Below, piece by piece: positions 62,001 through 64,000 of a stretch of DNA of 64,000 nt. How positions within the stretch are numbered: position 1 is the first letter of the stretch; each line of letters starts with the position of its first letter. Under the pieces are notes generated by a model. The model did no database searches. It was given only the letters and a program-made list of their open reading frames with translations, and was not told the origin of the DNA. Source of the DNA: Apostichopus japonicus. Taxonomy: Eukaryota > Echinodermata > Holothuroidea > Aspidochirotida > Stichopodidae. The translations under genes were made by a program, and so were the position numbers. The stretch spans positions 12,709,001 through 12,773,000 of the forward strand of contig NC_092561.1 in the NCBI RefSeq assembly GCF_037975245.1, read 5' to 3'.

Positions 62001-62096
62001 AAGAAGATATTACTAATTGATAAAGGTCTTTGTAAAATCTACGACTTCTGCTTGTCCAAAGATGCACCAAATATGACATCATTTAAGAAATCCAAG
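49663..62096 (+). CDS. Ig-domain transmembrane receptor with tyrosine-kinase-like pseudokinase domain (partial)
   Basis: Thirteen exons are supported: 49663-50010, 50524-50853, 50995-51306, 51739-52059, 52752-53048, 53935-54252 (six Ig-like domains), 55578-55685 (transmembrane), 59159-59189, 59313-59377 (linker), 59618-59785, 60901-61077, 61653-61816 and 61977-62096 (kinase-like). They join in frame to about 919 codons. The ectodomain exons are phase 1-1. The cytoplasmic part follows receptor tyrosine kinase order, ending GLNLIHSYGFLHPGLSSKK and KIYDFCLSKD. Catalytic positions are changed: HRD is HPG, the loop Asn is Lys, DFG is DFC, the beta-3 region reads KKCVVLTTCT with Thr at the expected Lys, and the Gly-rich loop is not recognisable. 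Function is inferred: surface recognition or adhesion with non-catalytic signalling, possibly immune. The start and the C-lobe exons were not found. Confidence 0.85.
50524..50853 (+). CDS. Ig receptor exon: Ig-like domain 2
   Basis: Acceptor TTGCAATACAG, donor TACA|GTAAGTA, 330 nt, phase 1-1. Cysteines lie in DISCVVSG and RVHCRLR; the core Trp of a standard Ig fold is replaced (LSLVKYQL). It starts CAATGCC, very like the start of the domain 6 exon. Confidence 0.82.
50995..51306 (+). CDS. Ig receptor exon: Ig-like domain 3
   Basis: Acceptor TTTACACTTTCAG, donor TATG|GTAGGTG, 312 nt, phase 1-1. NLTCSSVG and DIISCDCKQ carry the Ig cysteines with one extra Cys; the core Trp is Met (LSMTLNG). Confidence 0.82.
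51739..52059 (+). CDS. Ig receptor exon: Ig-like domain 4
   Basis: Acceptor TTCTTTTGCAG, donor TATG|GTGAGAT, 321 nt, phase 1-1. It has the full C-W-C pattern: TVTCKAM, ISWTINQ, MVACRSW. Confidence 0.85.
52752..53048 (+). CDS. Ig receptor exon: Ig-like domain 5
   Basis: Acceptor CCACTTTTTCAG, donor TATG|GTAAGAA, 297 nt, phase 1-1. NVTCIAVGARPPARLSYVLN and HITCVSI show the Ig pattern with Tyr at the core Trp position. Confidence 0.84.
53340..53945 (+). repeat. 51-bp minisatellite made of the exon 6 splice acceptor
   Basis: Each unit contains TTACTTATTGTATGTTCTCT, then CATCTACAG followed by the first exon bases CAATGTCAACAATGT. The CAATG words start at 53371, 53424, 53475, 53524, 53578, 53629, 53680 (as TATG), 53731, 53782, 53833, 53884 and 53935. 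The last seven intervals are exactly 51 bp (17 codons). Nine units keep an intact AG; those at 53371, 53524 and 53782 have lost it (ACTG, ACTG, ACATC). The final unit is the acceptor of Ig exon 6. Confidence 0.92.
53935..54252 (+). CDS. Ig receptor exon: Ig-like domain 6
   Basis: Acceptor TCTCTCATCTACAG (the last of a tandem series), donor ATCG|GTAAGAA, 318 nt, phase 1-1. LVTCHVLNVRP and TIKCQTM carry the Ig cysteines. The frame stays open far upstream through the minisatellite, so longer exon versions are possible if an earlier AG is used. Confidence 0.83.
54372..55196 (-). mobile_element. DNA element with AAACAGGTTTGYAATT ends, copy 2
   Basis: An inverted copy of the 42230-43022 element inside the intron between Ig domain 6 and the transmembrane exon. 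Shared landmarks in mirrored order are GGCGATTTTTT and CAAACAGGTTTGCAATTACG, GTGACGTCAGCATCAATAAT, AATCGGAATTCGTTTCGTGG, and near the far end AAGTAACTTTTCCGACCAAT. Similarity drops at the element ends, which supports these boundaries. Confidence 0.75.
55578..55685 (+). CDS. Ig receptor exon: transmembrane segment
   Basis: Acceptor TTTTCTTCAACAG, donor AATA|GTGAGTG, 108 nt, phase 1-1. It encodes GLTSNESNSGLK, then the hydrophobic helix WAVPAVAVCLVVMLCLY, then KGQTILN. One Lys on the cytoplasmic side fits a type I orientation. Confidence 0.88.
56024..56442 (+). CDS. Possible alternative short cytoplasmic tail (two exons)
   Basis: A 37-nt exon, 56024-56060, has strong sites (TTTCTCAACAG and CTCG|GTAAGTT) and reads TFSTSITSKYFS in the phase left by the transmembrane exon. 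It then fits an acceptor at 56243 (ATTATAACAG) whose frame reads RSELVVTLIRQSQYQNPILT... and stops at 56442. The 37-nt exon cannot join 59159 in frame, so if real it belongs to an isoform without the kinase-like domain. There is no expression evidence. Confidence 0.3.
56443..57930. other. Intron sequence without recognised features
   Basis: Part of the large intron between the transmembrane and linker exons. It is AT-rich, with a short AT tract near 57425-57470. Confidence 0.5.
57930..58640. repeat. Degenerate palindromic array built on AAAGATATCTTTAAT
   Basis: Imperfect copies of AGATATCT surrounded by A/T-rich words (TTTCAAGATATCTCTAATTA, TTTAAAGATATATT and so on) occur about every 20 bp across 700 bp of intron. 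The period and the GATATC centre are like those of the array at 37.1-37.9 kb, but the flanking bases differ. Confidence 0.8.
59159..59189 (+). CDS. Ig receptor exon: linker micro-exon (31 nt)
   Basis: Acceptor TATCGTTCTAG, donor CCTGT|GTAAGTA. Joined in phase to the transmembrane exon it reads TTNRSLPSIP. It leaves phase 2, exactly what the next exon needs to continue as V LPDLPKIPSE. Confidence 0.65.
59313..59377 (+). CDS. Ig receptor exon: juxtamembrane linker (65 nt)
   Basis: Acceptor CTTTTTTTTTCTCAG, donor GAAC|GTAAGCT. It reads LPDLPKIPSEANISDISNES, a Pro/Ser/Asp-rich linker that echoes the LPSIP of the preceding micro-exon. Confidence 0.75.
59618..59785 (+). CDS. Ig receptor exon: kinase-like N-lobe start
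   Basis: Acceptor TTCCTTTTCTGTAG, donor ACTG|GTAATAA, 168 nt, phase 1-1. It encodes HYYITKDQGPTPSRMFTEKD, then KLDQWQRRWMGTIEASKGTK and KCVVLTTCT. The latter aligns with beta strands 1-3 of tyrosine kinases, without a GxGxxG loop and with Thr in place of the VAVK lysine. Confidence 0.75.
60224..60581. mobile_element. Foldback element in a kinase-region intron
   Basis: The left arm (CCGATACACATAGAG, TTTTGTACCACAGTAAA, GGTAGCATGTGCTATTA, TACAGTAAGAACTGAGGATA) is mirrored by the right arm ending CTCTGTGTGAATCGG. The right arm contains one module of about 55 bp twice (TTTACTGTGGTACAAAACTT). Only about 40 bp separate the inner parts. No clear target duplication was seen. Confidence 0.8.
60901..61077 (+). 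CDS. Ig receptor exon: kinase-like helix C region
   Basis: Acceptor TTCTTCATCCAG, donor TGTG|GTAAGAA, 177 nt, phase 1-1. IHWDEFVKRTLDLPSARYLV followed by NIEGIG corresponds to helix C through beta 4 of receptor tyrosine kinases (a hydrophobic LP..NIV..GI pattern). Confidence 0.75.
61653..61816 (+). CDS. Ig receptor exon: kinase-like hinge to helix E
   Basis: Acceptor TTTTTCTTACATGTAG, donor TGGG|GTAAGTC, 164 nt, phase 1-0. KLHLIQEHYACETLNLWI resembles the hinge, and GILEGLNLIHSYG resembles helix E before the catalytic loop. Confidence 0.8.
61977..62096 (+). CDS. Ig receptor exon: degenerate catalytic loop and DFG region
   Basis: Acceptor TATTCTTTGCAG, donor CAAG|GTATGTA, 120 nt, phase 0-0. 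FLHPGLSSKKILL aligns with the HRDLAARNVLL loop: the catalytic Asp is Gly and the metal-binding Asn is Lys. KIYDFCLSKD aligns with KISDFGLSRD: the Asp of DFG is kept and the Gly is Cys. Confidence 0.85.
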
Positions 62097-62207
62097 GTAT
62101 GTAGTCGAATGAATTATAGGTGTATAAAGTACTTTGTTTTAGTTGATTTAGTTGTTTTAGTTCGAAACCGGTAAGGAAGGTCGTAATTCCACTGTAGGCG
62201 TTTGTCA

Positions 62208-62210
<3 letters not shown>

Positions 62211-62287
<77 letters not shown>
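62211..62287. repeat. (TA)n microsatellite
   Basis: A pure TA tract of about 77 bp in the intron after the last kinase-like exon seen. Confidence 0.97.
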
Positions 62288-62289
<2 letters not shown>

Positions 62290-62985
62290 GGTTCTGCCGC
62301 TGCCGGTCGGCGCCGGTCGGGCCCGACCAGCACGCTGAATTACCGACCGCCACAATCTGCCTGAGCGACTTTTCCGACCGGCACTTAGTTTCGATAGGAA
62401 CTCCAAAAAACAGCTCCATAGCCGGAGGGTCGAACGTACAGAAACAATCTGTTTGAAACTAGGGGAAATCCAGTTCATAACTGTTTAAAATATCCAACAC
62501 ATCACAGTGTCATACTTAGTAAAAATTACCAGAGTTCCGCATTCCAGACCAATGACTGTTTTCCGTTTCCAACTCCCGATCGTACTTTTGATAGTTTCAT
62601 TTATATCTATTTTTATCGCGCGAGACACAGGCTTTATCCAGCTAGCTAGTACACATACGGCCGTTAACCTTCGTAGAGGGTGAATTTACATCATATTGCA
62701 TTAGGCACGAGTGACAAGGGCTGGAAAACCTTGCGAACCGTCCGAACCAGGTTCGCGGGAAATCCGCGATGCTCGCGGGAAATCCAGCCCGGCTGGCGAA
62801 AAAAAAATCGGACAAAAAAAAAAATAGAAAAAAAAACGGGACGAAAAACTAAAAAAAACCACAAAGGACAAATAAGTACATCTATAAAAAAAAGCAAAAA
62901 GTAAAATTTCACAAGAAAACTTTCAGAAAAAAAAGGAAAATGTTCAGAGAGCGTGCTCGCAATGTTAGTCACAATACCAACGAGT
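62288..62985. repeat. GC-rich and poly-A-rich transposon-like sequence
   Basis: A GC-rich segment beginning CAGGGTTCTGCCGCTG with repeated GCCGGTCGG words resembles the end of a hAT-type element. At 62710-62790 TTCGCGGGAAATCC words repeat, followed by A-rich sequence (62800-62945). No paired end was identified. Confidence 0.35.
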
Positions 62986-62989
62986 AATG

Positions 62990-64000
62990 ATGTGTCCCCA
63001 ACCCACTTACAATGGCTATTTCGCAAGCTTCAGGGTATACGTGTCACACGGACACCTACGGCCCAGCGCGGGAACGTTGCTGTAATAAATCAGCCTCGCG
63101 GGAAATGTTTTGAACAATATTGCCATTCCACGTTCTTTACATTTGTATTGTATGTTGGTTAGTAAACGTTTTCTTTCGTATAAATTTGACTTCAGTTCAG
63201 TGTTCCCACTAAGGTGCGGGATTCCCTTCAACTGACTCAGTAATCCAGCAAAGAAAACATTTGTCTGCTGGAAATCCCCGCATCGTTTTTTGCATTCGCG
63301 ATGAGTTTATGCTCAATGCACAATTTATTCACTTGACCGTATAGAGAAAAAAATGAAAATCAATTGTGTACCAATTGTGTACGGAAAGGTGGTAGGCTAC
63401 ACCTTTCAAATTTTACGAAAGATCGAGCAAAGCACTTTCGAAAAATTCACGCCAAACTTGCATATCGTACTAAATGCAACTAATGTCATGTAAACAAGGC
63501 TCTAGTGCATCCATTTATGAATATACCGTAAGACCACATCTGGTGTTAAGCGGGGGGGGGGGGGGGGGAAGAAAGTATTTTCTAGCATTTCCAAAAATAC
63601 CGAAAAAATAATATCCTACCATAGTTAAGTGTATAGCAAATAGCCTAACCACCTCGGCGGTTATAACGGTTCTCACGTAACTACAAAATCACAACTAATT
63701 GTATTTTGCGGAGTTTACGTTTTCTACAAGAACATGGAAACAATATTTAGTATTGAGTTAATCATGCCAAGTGGCCTAAAACATGTGATTAAAAGGGTAA
63801 CTTTCATAAAGATGGCCATAGCAAGGGGCCTTGATATCGTGCTATGCGTGTATGGTATGGACTGTGCCTCGTGTTTCATGGGGTGTGCATGCGGAGGAGT
63901 CAGTTGGCTTGAGGTGTTTTACTTATACCTAAATGTAACGGGGATATTTTACCTACTTTTCTTGAACGTCTAAGATATCATTTCGCATAACTTTACCGAT
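62990..64000 (-). repeat. Dispersed repeat of about 1 kb, copy 2 (runs off the window)
   Basis: The reverse complement of 18320-19316. It ends at the window edge at CGCATAACTTTACCGAT, the point that matches the start of copy 1. It carries an A/G-run expansion (poly-G near 63552-63569) that copy 1 lacks. No kinase C-lobe exon was found in it. Confidence 0.8.

Noticed and set aside
62097-64000. Search for the kinase C-lobe (APE-type motif) exons
   Set aside because: Only microsatellite and transposon sequence was found; the exons must lie beyond the window or be lost.

Overview
The window looks like AT-rich nuclear DNA from an intron-rich metazoan, probably a marine invertebrate and perhaps an echinoderm. 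That guess rests on three things: GT-AG introns with phase-1 immunoglobulin (Ig) exons, a receptor-kinase-like gene with an Ig ectodomain, and many short non-autonomous DNA transposons and minisatellites. No species-diagnostic gene was recognised, so the taxonomy is inference. There are no bacterial operons, rRNA genes or CRISPR arrays.

Three gene structures are supported. (1) At 130-1238 (minus) there is the first coding exon of an unrecognised, acidic, Ser-rich, probably disordered protein; the rest of the gene lies to the left of the window. (2) At 30638-36038 (minus) there is a complete four-exon gene for a coiled-coil protein of about 1,096 aa. All splice phases agree, and the stop codon lies in a short last exon. 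(3) From 49663 to at least 62096 (plus) there is a receptor gene with six Ig-like domains (one phase 1-1 exon each), a single transmembrane exon, a proline-containing juxtamembrane linker and the first part of a tyrosine-kinase-like domain. The kinase core is degenerate: HRD reads HPG, the catalytic-loop Asn is Lys, DFG reads DFC and the beta-3 Lys appears lost. The gene therefore encodes an Ig-receptor pseudokinase. Its signal-peptide exon was not found and its 3' end runs off the window.

The most unusual structure is at 53340-53945, just before Ig exon 6. The 3' splice site itself (pyrimidine tract, AG and the first exon bases) has been amplified as a minisatellite of about 51 bp. Nine copies keep an intact AG, and six of the upstream ones are in frame with exon 6.

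Most of the remainder is intergenic or intronic and rich in repeats. Regular arrays have periods of 67 bp (1465-2698), about 25 bp in a 176-bp higher-order unit (7000-7965), 18 bp in two inverted blocks (8385-8690 and 10016-10300) and 52 bp (10567-11196). Two nested hAT-like elements, each with a perfect 8-bp target duplication, lie at 12660-13950. A 4.8-kb element with terminal inverted repeats (17298-22088) carries seven copies of GGTAACTCACGTTAC. Several foldback or MITE-like elements (24585-25020, about 25985-27105, 60224-60581) are present, and one element occurs in inverted copies at 42.2-43.0 and 54.4-55.2 kb. Degenerate palindromic arrays lie at 37.1-37.9, 39.9-40.7 and 57.9-58.6 kb. 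A decayed LINE 3' end lies at 36385-36640.
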